64,000 bases of DNA. Source: Bacillota bacterium (lineage in GTDB: Bacteria; Bacillota; Dehalobacteriia; UBA4068). How positions within the stretch are numbered: the first letter of the stretch is position 1; every line of letters begins with the position of its first letter. The notes under the pieces were generated by a model. It searched no databases. It was not told the DNA's origin and was given only the letters and a program-made list of their open reading frames with translations. Positions 9,476-17,478 of this stretch are shown here, in pieces. The translations under genes were made by a program, and so were the position numbers. The DNA lies in assembly GCA_024679955.1 (NCBI GenBank), contig JAILCQ010000041.1:1-64000 (forward strand). Reading direction: 5' to 3'.

Positions 9476-10651
9476 ATGCGAAAAAACCGTCGTTTCACAT
9501 TTGCTTTGCTTCCGGTGATGCTTTTGCTTGGCTTAAGCGCCGTATTGGCTTTCGGCGGCGTTACCGATGCGGCCGCAAGTCCTTTGGAGGATTACCGCCA
9601 ACAGCAAAAAGAGCTGCAAGAGCAGATGGACAGCATTCAATCCGACATCAAAGAACAAAACGCGCTGATCGGCAATTATCAAGACGAGATCGCCAGTCTG
9701 GACGCGCAGCTGGTTCTTGTGCAGCAGGAGATCAACGCCCTGCGGAACAGCATTGCCGAAACCAATGCCCAGATCGATGTTGCCAATCAGCAGATCGCCG
9801 ATGCAGAAGCCCGTTTGGCGGAAAGACAGGCCACCCTGGAAAGCCGCCTGGTAGACATTTATATGTACGGGGATATTTCCATTGTCGATGTGGTTTTTGA
9901 GGCGGCTACTTTTAATGATTTTGTCGTTTTGTACGATATGGTGGAACGGCTGATGGCCCAGGATGAACAGATCCTGGAAGATATCCGGCAACAAAAAGAG
10001 ATTATTGAAGAGAACCGGCAACTGCTTGTGGAAAGAAAGGCCGATCTGAACCAATTGATGCGGGAAGAACAAACCCAGGCCGCCTCTCTCCAATCTTTGC
10101 AGGATCAGAAATACGCGGCCATGGACGAGGCCAATATGACCGTAGAACAATTGAAAGCCGCCTATGACGAGGCGGATGCGGCCTCGGAACAGGTAGCGGC
10201 GGAAATCCGCAAATTGTTGGCCGCTTCTCCCAGCACCGTCAGCTTCGGCGGGGCCTTTATCTGGCCTTTGCCTTCCGCCTACGGGCCGAGTCATGTCACC
10301 TCGGAATACGGGACCCGTCTCCATCCGATTTTGCAGGTATATAAAACCCACGCCGGTATCGATATCGGCGCGCCCAACGGCACGCAGATTTATGCGGCGG
10401 CGGACGGCAAAGTGCTGTATGTGGGCTGGATCTCCGGTTACGGGCAAACGGTGATGATCGACCACGGCAACAGCGTGACCACATTATACGGGCATATGTC
10501 CGCTTACGGCGGTTTTTCCGCCGGACAAACGGTGTCGGCCGGCGACGTCATCGGCTACGTAGGCTCTACCGGACAAAGCACCGGCAATCACCTGCATTTT
10601 GAAGTGCGGGTAAACGGCAACCATACCAATCCTTGGAATTATTTGAATTAA
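9476..10651 (+). CDS. Coiled-coil M23 peptidase (murein hydrolase, EnvC/PcsB-like)
   Basis: A signal peptide (about residues 1-36) leads into a long coiled coil (about 40-250) full of heptad-like Q/E/L/I residues. The M23 LytM-type domain follows (about 265-391). Zinc-binding motifs are HAGID and HLHFEV. The protein should be secreted and cleave peptidoglycan cross-links. Homologues with this layout are held inactive by their coiled coil and are activated by FtsEX, and this gene directly follows ftsEX. The extended FtsX loop upstream may be matched to this coiled coil, which is inference. Confidence 0.92.
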   Translation: MRKNRRFTFALLPVMLLLGLSAVLAFGGVTDAAASPLEDYRQQQKELQEQMDSIQSDIKEQNALIGNYQDEIASLDAQLVLVQQEINALRNSIAETNAQIDVANQQIADAEARLAERQATLESRLVDIYMYGDISIVDVVFEAATFNDFVVLYDMVERLMAQDEQILEDIRQQKEIIEENRQLLVERKADLNQLMREEQTQAASLQSLQDQKYAAMDEANMTVEQLKAAYDEADAASEQVAAEIRKLLAASPSTVSFGGAFIWPLPSAYGPSHVTSEYGTRLHPILQVYKTHAGIDIGAPNGTQIYAAADGKVLYVGWISGYGQTVMIDHGNSVTTLYGHMSAYGGFSAGQTVSAGDVIGYVGSTGQSTGNHLHFEVRVNGNHTNPWNYLN

Positions 10652-10669
10652 GCGGGATATATTGAAAAT

Positions 10670-11809
10670 ATGAAGCATCATACATACAAACTGGCGGCAG
10701 TTTTTTGGGCCGTGGCCGTTTACGCCCTTTCCGGCGGCATGCCAGCCTTGGCGGCGGAAGAAAGCCCGGCGGCCGTCGCCCCCAGGGATTTCGTTTCCGG
10801 CGTGGTGGAGGCTGTCTCTGCGGTGCGGCAGGAACTGCATGACGATTATTTTACCTATTTTACCGAAGAAGAATACCGCTTGATGTTGGACGATTATAAC
10901 GGTACCTTCGGCGGCATCGGCGTGGCCATGCTGTTGAATGAAAACAACCAGATCCAGATCTCTCAGGTATATGCGGATACGCCGGCAGCCAGGGCCGGGG
11001 TGCTGCCGGGGGATATCATTCTGGCCGTGGACGGCGAGAGCATAGACGGTATCGCCGAATCGAGTATAGCGGTTTTGAAGATCCGCGGCGACGAGGGTAC
11101 GGAAGTGACCTTGACCATACGCCGGGAGAATGGGGCCACCCTGGATTTGACCATGATACGGCAAATCATCGACTCGGTATCCGTGTACGGCGAGTCTCTG
11201 CCCCAGGCGCCGGGGATCGCTTATATTCAAATCAGCGATTTTTCGCAAAATACGGCCAGCGCCTTTTTGGAAACCTATAACCGTTTGGACACCGAACAAA
11301 AGATCAAAGGGCTGATTTTGGATTTGCGCAGCAATACCGGGGGCAGCTTTTATGCCGCTTTGCAAATCGCCGGGTATTTCATTCCCCAGAATCAGGTCGT
11401 GGTTACGGAAAAAGTAGGCGAGGAACAGCATGAATATCTGTCTTCCGCCGGCGATTTGATCGGTTTGCCGGTAGCTGTGCTGCAGAATGCCTTTACCGCC
11501 AGCGCTTCCGAAGTTTTGGCCGGCGCCTTGGCGGACTATTCCAATACGGTTTTGATCGGTACACGCAGTTTTGGCAAGGGCATTACCCAGGCTTTGGAGA
11601 TGCTGCCATCCGGTTGCGGATTGCGTTATACCCGCAGTCTCTATTTGACGCCGTCCGGCTTTTCTTTGCATGGCGTAGGTTTGGAGCCGGATATTCCGGT
11701 GGAGGATGGGGAGGATATTTCCGCTGCGGATTATTTTTCTTTAGACCCGGCCCGTAACCCGCATCTGGCGGCGGCCTTGGATTATTTTTCGCAAAGATTT
11801 TCCCAATAG
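10670..11809 (+). CDS. S41-family carboxy-terminal processing protease (CtpA-like)
   Basis: An N-terminal signal or anchor is followed by a PDZ domain (GIGVAMLLNENNQIQISQ to about residue 170) and the S41 serine protease domain. The catalytic serine lies in FTASASEVLAGAL and the general-base lysine in SFGKGITQ. Such proteases trim exported proteins and in several bacteria limit the amount of wall hydrolases or their adaptors. The gene begins 18 bp after the M23 peptidase, which fits such a role. Length is 379 residues, normal for CtpA. Confidence 0.94.
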   Translation: MKHHTYKLAAVFWAVAVYALSGGMPALAAEESPAAVAPRDFVSGVVEAVSAVRQELHDDYFTYFTEEEYRLMLDDYNGTFGGIGVAMLLNENNQIQISQVYADTPAARAGVLPGDIILAVDGESIDGIAESSIAVLKIRGDEGTEVTLTIRRENGATLDLTMIRQIIDSVSVYGESLPQAPGIAYIQISDFSQNTASAFLETYNRLDTEQKIKGLILDLRSNTGGSFYAALQIAGYFIPQNQVVVTEKVGEEQHEYLSSAGDLIGLPVAVLQNAFTASASEVLAGALADYSNTVLIGTRSFGKGITQALEMLPSGCGLRYTRSLYLTPSGFSLHGVGLEPDIPVEDGEDISAADYFSLDPARNPHLAAALDYFSQRFSQ

Positions 11810-11821
11810 GAGGATGTTTCC

Positions 11822-13018
11822 ATGACTAGAATAACCGGTACCTGTGCCAGAGGTTTGCGTCTGCCGGTGATCCGGCAAGGCGACGATTTGGTGCAAATGA
11901 CGGCGGACGCCGTAGCCGCCGTTACGGAACGGGAAGGGGTACGGCTGCACGATCGGGACGTACTGGCGGTCACCGAAGCGGTAGTCGCCAGGGTGCAGGG
12001 CAATTACGCCACCGTGGATCATATCGCCGAAGACGTACGCGCCAAATTCCCGCAAGGAGAAATCGGCGTGGTCTTTCCCATACTCAGCCGCAACCGTTTT
12101 GCCATCGTCTTGCGGGGCGTCGCCCGGGGCGTAAAAAAGATATATTTGCAGCTGAGTTATCCCAGAGACGAGGTGGGCAATGCCTTGATCTCCGAAGAAG
12201 ACGTGTATGCCGCCGGTTTGAATCCCTATCGGGACGCGCTGACGGAAGCCCGGTACCGGGAAATGTTCGGTTACCCCAAACACCGTTTTACCGGTGTGGA
12301 TTATGTGGCCTACTATCGCCAGCTGATCGAAGAGGAAGGCTGCGAATGCCAAATCCTACTGTCCAATGATCCGCAGGAGATCTTAAAATACACGCCTTAT
12401 GTTCTGGCGGCGGATATCCATAACCGCCGGCATACCCAAACGGTTCTGCGCGCCCAGGGGGCCGCTTTCGTCTGCGGTTTGGACGGATTGATGAACCGTT
12501 CCATCGACGGCTGCGGCTATAACGCCCAATACGGTTTGCTGGGCTCCAATAAAGCGGATGAGCATACCGTCAAACTGTTCCCCAGGGATTGCGACCGCTT
12601 TGTCGCCGATTTGCAGCAGGCCATATACCGGCGCTGCGGCGTCAAGCTGGAAACCATGATATACGGCGACGGGGCTTTTAAAGATCCGGTGGGAAAAATT
12701 TGGGAATTGGCGGATCCGGTGGTTTGTCCGGCCCATACCGACGGCCTTGCGGGCACGCCCAACGAGCTGAAGCTGAAATATTTGGCGGATAATGATTTTG
12801 CCGCCCTGCGCGGGGATTCCCTGACCCTGGCCATCAAAGACAGGATCAAACAAAAACAGGAAAATCTGTATGGCAATATGGCCTCCCAGGGTACCACGCC
12901 CCGGCAGATCACCGATTTGTTGGGCTCTTTATGCGATCTGGTCAGCGGCAGCGGCGACAAAGGCACGCCGGTGGTGCTGATACAGGGCTATTTCGACAAT
13001 TACGCCACCGAGGATTAG
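11822..13018 (+). CDS. CofE-family (F420-0:L-glutamate ligase-like) protein, long form
   Basis: The 398-residue product belongs to the F420 gamma-glutamyl ligase family (COG1478), with the conserved start LRLPVIRQGDDLVQ, DRDVLAVTEAVVARVQGN, and a metal/GTP region GDGAFKDPVGKIWELADPVV near residue 300. In actinobacteria and archaea CofE adds glutamate to F420. Long homologues also occur in Bacillota that make no F420, where the substrate is unsettled; a folate-glutamate role has been shown for family members in some other bacteria. No other F420 gene is visible here. It starts 12 bp after ctpA. Confidence 0.85.
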   Translation: MTRITGTCARGLRLPVIRQGDDLVQMTADAVAAVTEREGVRLHDRDVLAVTEAVVARVQGNYATVDHIAEDVRAKFPQGEIGVVFPILSRNRFAIVLRGVARGVKKIYLQLSYPRDEVGNALISEEDVYAAGLNPYRDALTEARYREMFGYPKHRFTGVDYVAYYRQLIEEEGCECQILLSNDPQEILKYTPYVLAADIHNRRHTQTVLRAQGAAFVCGLDGLMNRSIDGCGYNAQYGLLGSNKADEHTVKLFPRDCDRFVADLQQAIYRRCGVKLETMIYGDGAFKDPVGKIWELADPVVCPAHTDGLAGTPNELKLKYLADNDFAALRGDSLTLAIKDRIKQKQENLYGNMASQGTTPRQITDLLGSLCDLVSGSGDKGTPVVLIQGYFDNYATED

Positions 13019-13083
13019 CCTCGGGGGCGATGGGTTTTACGCCGGGCGTCTTAGGGGCGGCTTACGCCGCCCGGCAAATCTTC

Positions 13084-13112
13084 TTGCAATGCCCTTCGTT
13101 TTGTTCTATAAT
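13084..13112 (+). promoter_or_regulatory. Promoter of the cobalamin operon
   Basis: TTGCAA and a perfect TATAAT are separated by 17 bp. Transcription would start near 13119, about 35 nt before the first riboswitch helix. Confidence 0.78.
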
Positions 13113-13152
13113 AAATCATAACAGCAAATGGAATACAGCAAATTGAATATTG

Positions 13153-13291
13153 AAAACATCCATCGGGAAAGTGGAGCGAAACCACACAGTTGCCGCTACT
13201 GTATGCATGAGAAAACGTTTTCATTATGCCACTGAGTTATGCTTGGGAAGGGGAAGACGTGATGTGCGAGTCAGGATATCGGGGATGTTTT
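13153..13291 (+). promoter_or_regulatory. Cobalamin (AdoCbl) riboswitch
   Basis: P1 is formed by AAAACATCC (13153) and GGATGTTTT (13283). Inside are the family landmarks in order: GGGAA, GTGG...CCAC, GCCGCTACTGT, GCCACTG, TTGGGAAGG and GAGTCAGGATA. Binding of adenosylcobalamin should lower expression of the downstream cobU-cobS-cobC-cbiB-cobD operon through the terminator that follows. The element is compact (139 nt). ORFs listed at 13226 and 13308 are artefacts of this region. Confidence 0.93.
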
Positions 13292-13365
13292 CAGCTTCGT
13301 TCTTTCGGTGAAAAAGAAACTGCTACATATTTGCTTGGCAAAAGTTATGCAAAGCGTTTTAGCCC

Positions 13366-13397
13366 CTCTCTTTCAGCAAACGAAAGAGAGTTTTTTT
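13366..13397 (+). terminator. Riboswitch-controlled terminator
   Basis: A perfect 9-bp stem CTCTCTTTC/GAAAGAGAG with a 7-nt loop (AGCAAAC) is followed by T7. It sits between the riboswitch and cobU, so it is the likely expression platform. Confidence 0.9.
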
Positions 13398-13497
13398 ATC
13401 GCTTTGTCCTATTTACGCCGCCCCGGCATAAAACGGCGGGGCCGTTTCCGCGCAGGCCTTTTCCCACCGATGCAGCGAAGACAGGAAAGGGTTGCGT

Positions 13498-14019
13498 ATG
13501 TTGATATTGATCAAAGGCGCCAATAGCAGCGGCAAAAGCCTGTATGCGGAAAAATTGGCTTCGCGTATCCGTCAAGGCGATTTATATTATGTGGCAACGA
13601 TGAACCCCTATGGCGAGGAGGGGCAGGCCAGGATCGCCAAACACCGGAAGCAGCGCCAGGGTCTGGGCTTTCGTACCGTGGAAAAGCTTTATGATATCGA
13701 TCAGATCGCCGTTACGCCGGACAGCCTGGTTTTGCTGGAGGATGTTTCCAATCTTTTGGCCAATATTCTTTTTCGTGAGCAGCCGGGGGATTGGCAAAAT
13801 GCCTTTGGGGAGATCATGGCCCTGTCGGAAAAATGCCGGCATTTCATTGTCGTGACGATTGACGAATTGAGCGAAGAAGGTTTTTCCGGCGAAACCAAGG
13901 GCTATATTCAGGATTTGAACCGATTGAACCGCCGCCTGCAGGATTGTGCGGCTATGGTGGTGCAGATGAAAAACGGCGAACCTTGTATCATAAAAGGAGA
14001 TAGGAATGAGATTTCTTGA
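13498..14019 (+). CDS. cobU: CobU-like adenosylcobinamide kinase/guanylyltransferase
   Basis: CobU phosphorylates adenosylcobinamide and then converts it to the GDP derivative. The P-loop is GANSSGKS at residues 7-14. The histidine that carries GMP in CobU is kept in RIAKHRKQRQG. The usual C-terminal NEVGxGIVP motif is replaced by IDELSEEGFSG, so this homologue is divergent. Start ATG 13498 follows AGGAAAGG. It is first in the riboswitch-controlled operon and overlaps cobS by 14 bp. Two more CobU-family genes lie at 61.9-62.7 kb. Confidence 0.82.
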   Translation: MLILIKGANSSGKSLYAEKLASRIRQGDLYYVATMNPYGEEGQARIAKHRKQRQGLGFRTVEKLYDIDQIAVTPDSLVLLEDVSNLLANILFREQPGDWQNAFGEIMALSEKCRHFIVVTIDELSEEGFSGETKGYIQDLNRLNRRLQDCAAMVVQMKNGEPCIIKGDRNEIS

Positions 14020-14776
14020 ACCGTTTTGCATAGCCTTAACGACCTATTCCGTATTGCCTGCGCCGCAAGTGACCTGGAATGAACGGAATATGTGTATTTC
14101 CATATGTTATTTACCTTTGATCGGCGTTATCGCCGGCGCCGTGCAATGGTTGTGGTTTTGGCTGTGCCAGGCTTTGCAGGCCGGCCCGGTTTTATTCGCG
14201 GCGGTAGCCGCGGTATTGCCGGTGCTGATCACCGGCGGCATTCATATGGACGGATACCTGGATACGGTGGACGCCATATCCTCGCATCAAACCAAAGAGC
14301 GCAAGCTGGAGATCCTGAAAGACTCCCATTGCGGCGCTTTTGCCATCATCTATGCCGGCGTATATTTTTTGCTGCTTTTCGGCTTTTTTTCACAGATTTT
14401 CTCCTGGCGTCCGGCGGCCATTGTCGCCTGCGGCTATGTATTGAGCCGTTCCTTGGCGGTGATTTTGGCGGCGACCACGCCCAACGCCCGCAAAAACGGC
14501 ATGTTGGCCGCTTTTACCGGCGCCTTGGCCAAAAAAGTAGCTTTGCTGATTATGATCGTTCTCACTCTGGCGGTGACGGCGGGGATGGTCTGTATCTCCC
14601 TTTGGACAGGCCTTATTTGCGCCGCCGTGGCCGGTGTGTGGCTGCTCCTGTACCGCCGTCTGGCCATGGGCTTGTTCGGCGGCGCTACCGGCGACACCAC
14701 AGGGTTTTTTATTCAAGTTTGCGAATTGCTGCTTTGTATATCGGCTTCCCTGTGCAGTCTGGCCTTTCCCTGCTGA
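14006..14776 (+). CDS. cobS: Adenosylcobinamide-GDP ribazoletransferase
   Basis: CobS joins adenosylcobinamide-GDP and alpha-ribazole (or its phosphate) to make cobalamin (phosphate) in the membrane. The 256-residue protein has several transmembrane helices. It also carries the conserved acidic motif GGIHMDGYLDTVDAISS, expected to bind Mg2+, and the following ILKDSHCGAFA. The overlap with cobU implies coupled translation. Confidence 0.95.
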   Translation: MRFLEPFCIALTTYSVLPAPQVTWNERNMCISICYLPLIGVIAGAVQWLWFWLCQALQAGPVLFAAVAAVLPVLITGGIHMDGYLDTVDAISSHQTKERKLEILKDSHCGAFAIIYAGVYFLLLFGFFSQIFSWRPAAIVACGYVLSRSLAVILAATTPNARKNGMLAAFTGALAKKVALLIMIVLTLAVTAGMVCISLWTGLICAAVAGVWLLLYRRLAMGLFGGATGDTTGFFIQVCELLLCISASLCSLAFPC

Positions 14777-14823
14777 AAGCGTAGGGGAAAGCGGGAATGC
14801 GGCAAAGGGGAAAGGAGAATACT

Positions 14824-15402
14824 ATGGAGATCATTTTATTGCGCCACGGCGCTACCCAAGGCAATCTGGAAAAGCGTTATATCGGCCGCACCGACGAACC
14901 TTTGAGCATGGAAGGGGTTTTGCAGGCGCAGGCTTTGCTGAGCCAGCTGCCGTATCCCACCAGGATTTTTACCAGCCCCTATTTGCGCTGCCGGCAAACG
15001 GTAGAATTGGCTTTCGGCCGGCTGGATTATTATTGCGTTCAGGATCTGCGGGAATTCGATTTTGGCCGTTTTGAAGGTCATACCGCCGACGAGCTTGCCG
15101 GGGACGCGGAATACCGGCAATGGGTGGACGGGGATTGCCAGGGCCCTTGTCCGGGCGGCGACAACCAGGAGGCTTTCAGCCGCCGCTGCTGCGAGGCCTT
15201 TGCTTCCATCATCCAGCAATATGCCGATTGTCCCCGTATGGCTTTCGTTTTGCATGGCGGCAGTATTATGGCGATCATGGAACGCTTCGCCCGGCCGAAA
15301 CAAAGCTTTTACAGCTATCATTTGGGCAATTGCCAGTATTATATCTGCCGGGTCGAAACGGCAGACGGGCAAATATGCCTGACGCGGGAGGGAGAAGGGT
15401 AA
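14824..15402 (+). CDS. cobC: Alpha-ribazole phosphatase-like histidine phosphatase
   Basis: This is a histidine phosphatase superfamily member with the catalytic RHG motif (LLRHGATQGN), the second arginine in SPYLRCRQT, the acid EFDFGRFEG and the distal FVLHGGSI histidine. Within a cobU-cobS-cbiB-cobD operon it is most likely the phosphatase that dephosphorylates alpha-ribazole-5'-phosphate or cobalamin-5'-phosphate. I use ATG 14824 after AAAGGAG, giving 192 residues. The stop overlaps the cbiB start by one base. Confidence 0.88.
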   Translation: MEIILLRHGATQGNLEKRYIGRTDEPLSMEGVLQAQALLSQLPYPTRIFTSPYLRCRQTVELAFGRLDYYCVQDLREFDFGRFEGHTADELAGDAEYRQWVDGDCQGPCPGGDNQEAFSRRCCEAFASIIQQYADCPRMAFVLHGGSIMAIMERFARPKQSFYSYHLGNCQYYICRVETADGQICLTREGEG

Positions 15403-16391
15403 TGCTGGGATACGCTTTGGCGGCGATCGTCATTGGTTTTGTCCTGGATTTGCTGCTGGGCGATCCACCCAATGCACCCCATGTGGTCCGTGCCATGGGC
15501 CGTATGATCGCCGCATTGGAAAAAAGCCTGCGTCCCCGCTTTCCCGCCAATCCCAAAGGGGAAGCGGCTGCCGGCAGAGCGCTGGCCGGGATCATGGCCG
15601 CCTTTTGGCTTTTGCTTCCCATTATCCTGCTGCATTTGCTGTATAGCCTGCATCCATGGCTGGGCATGGCGGCGGAAGCCTTGCTGTGCTGGCAGGTGCT
15701 GGCCATCAAAAGCCTGCGCCAAAGCAGCGAGAAGGTGTACCGGGATTTGCGGCAGGGCGATTTGCCCCAAGCCCGCCGGGATATATCCATGATCGTGGGG
15801 CGGGATACGGAAAACCTGCAGGCGGAAGGCGTGATCAAGGCCGCGGTGGAGACGGTGGCGGAAAATACCGCCGACGGGATCATCGCCCCCATGTTCTATT
15901 TGCTGCTGGGCGGCGCGCCTTTGGCCGTATTGTATAAAGCCGTCAATACCATGGATTCCATGTTGGGCTATAAAAACGAAAAGTATTTGTATTTCGGCCG
16001 GGCGGCAGCCAAATTGGACGATGCGGCCAATTTTTTGCCCTCCCGCCTGGCGGCGCTGCTGATGATCGCCGCGGCGGCTTTCAAAGGCTTGGACGCCTCT
16101 ATGGCGGCGAAGATTTGGCGGCGGGACCGTTTTAATCATGCCAGCCCCAACTCGGCGCAAACCGAGGCGGCGACCGCCGGCGCTTTGCATGTGCAATTGG
16201 CGGGCAATGCCTATTATTTCGGCCAGCTATATGAAAAGCCTACCATCGGCCCGGATCTGCGTCCCGTGGAGATCGAAGACATTCACCGCAGCCATGCTTT
16301 GATGGAAGGGGCATCCTGGTTTATGCTGCTGCTGACGGTTGCCGTAAGGCTATTGTTGACTATGGGATGGTGGTATTATGTTTCGCTATGA
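15402..16391 (+). CDS. cbiB: Adenosylcobinamide-phosphate synthase
   Basis: CbiB attaches aminopropanol phosphate (or threonine-derived equivalents) to adenosylcobyric acid. The membrane protein shows the conserved N-terminus FVLDLLLGDPPNAPHVVRAMG, VAENTADGIIAPMFY, NTMDSMLGYKNEKY and SPNSAQTEAATAGAL. Start ATG 15402 was chosen because it follows GGGAGGGAGAAGGG and overlaps the cobC stop; length is 329 residues. It overlaps cobD by 14 bp. Confidence 0.95.
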   Translation: MLGYALAAIVIGFVLDLLLGDPPNAPHVVRAMGRMIAALEKSLRPRFPANPKGEAAAGRALAGIMAAFWLLLPIILLHLLYSLHPWLGMAAEALLCWQVLAIKSLRQSSEKVYRDLRQGDLPQARRDISMIVGRDTENLQAEGVIKAAVETVAENTADGIIAPMFYLLLGGAPLAVLYKAVNTMDSMLGYKNEKYLYFGRAAAKLDDAANFLPSRLAALLMIAAAAFKGLDASMAAKIWRRDRFNHASPNSAQTEAATAGALHVQLAGNAYYFGQLYEKPTIGPDLRPVEIEDIHRSHALMEGASWFMLLLTVAVRLLLTMGWWYYVSL

Positions 16392-17424
16392 GCATGGCGG
16401 GAATATATACGGCCCGCAGGAAATTCGCCTGGATTATTCCGTGAATCTGAATCCCCTGGGTATGCCGGAGGCGGTGCGTAGGGCGATTGCGGAACATATT
16501 GACGAATACGCCCAATATCCCGACCCCTTTTGCCGCAAATTGACCCGGGCCTTGGCGGAGAAAGAAGAAACGCCCCAGGAGTGGCTTCTCTGCGGCAACG
16601 GCGCCGCCGATTTGATCATCCGTTTATGCTTCGCTTTGCAGTGTAAGCAGGCTTTGGTTTGCGCGCCGACTTTTTCCGAATACGCCAACGCGGTGCGCTT
16701 GGCCGGCGGCGCAGTGAAGGAATATCCGCTGCGGGAAGAAAAGGATTTCCGTTTGGACGAGGGGATACTCCGGTATTTGGACGGCGCTTTGGACACGGTC
16801 TTTTTGTGCAATCCCAACAATCCCAACGGCGCGCTGATCGACGGGGATCTGCTCCAGGCTATCGCCGCCAAATGCTTGCAAAATGATATATTCCTGATCG
16901 TAGACGAGTGCTTTTTGCCCTTTACCGGGGGATGCAGCGTCAAAGAATTGTTGCCCGGCAATCCGCGGCTGGTGATTTTGAACGCTTTTACCAAAATCTA
17001 TGCCATGGCGGGGCTGCGTCTGGGCTATATCGTAACGGCCAATGCCCAGATATTGGCAAAAACCGCCGCCTTTGGCCAAAGCTGGAGCGTTTCCGGGCCG
17101 GCCCAGGCCGCTGGATTGGCGGCCCTGCAGGTTCCGGACTGGCAAGAGCGCACCCGGCAAATCGTGGCAGAGGAAAAGGCTTTTATGGAGGAAGCGTTGA
17201 AGCAATTGCATATCCGCGTCTTCCCCAGCGACAGCAATTTTTTGTTGCTGCAGCATGAAAAACCGGTATATGATTTGCTGTTGTCCCGCGGGGTATTGAT
17301 CCGCGATTGCGGCAATTTTTCCGGTTTGACCCATGATTTTTTCCGTATCGGCTTGAAACGGCGGGAAGAGAATATGACTTTTTTAAGCCATTTGCAGGCC
17401 GTTTTGACGGCGTCCCGCCCGTAA
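16378..17424 (+). CDS. cobD: Threonine-phosphate decarboxylase CobD
   Basis: This is a fold type I PLP enzyme with CNPNNPNG, the PLP-contacting IVDECFLPF, the Schiff-base lysine in NAFTKIYAMAGLRLGY and the C-terminal arginine FRIGLKRR. CobD decarboxylates L-threonine-O-3-phosphate to (R)-1-amino-2-propanol phosphate, the substrate of CbiB encoded just upstream. A histidinol-phosphate aminotransferase is the main alternative for this fold, but the 14-bp overlap with cbiB makes CobD far more likely. Length is 348 residues. Confidence 0.91.
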   Translation: MFRYEHGGNIYGPQEIRLDYSVNLNPLGMPEAVRRAIAEHIDEYAQYPDPFCRKLTRALAEKEETPQEWLLCGNGAADLIIRLCFALQCKQALVCAPTFSEYANAVRLAGGAVKEYPLREEKDFRLDEGILRYLDGALDTVFLCNPNNPNGALIDGDLLQAIAAKCLQNDIFLIVDECFLPFTGGCSVKELLPGNPRLVILNAFTKIYAMAGLRLGYIVTANAQILAKTAAFGQSWSVSGPAQAAGLAALQVPDWQERTRQIVAEEKAFMEEALKQLHIRVFPSDSNFLLLQHEKPVYDLLLSRGVLIRDCGNFSGLTHDFFRIGLKRREENMTFLSHLQAVLTASRP

Positions 17425-17478
17425 ACGAGGGCGTTTGTACGAAGGGCTACGGCAACCTATAGCAAAGGCGGTACAAGC

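Noticed and set aside
13226-13526. Short plus-strand ORFs upstream of cobU
   Set aside because: They fall in the riboswitch aptamer and terminator and have no start signals.
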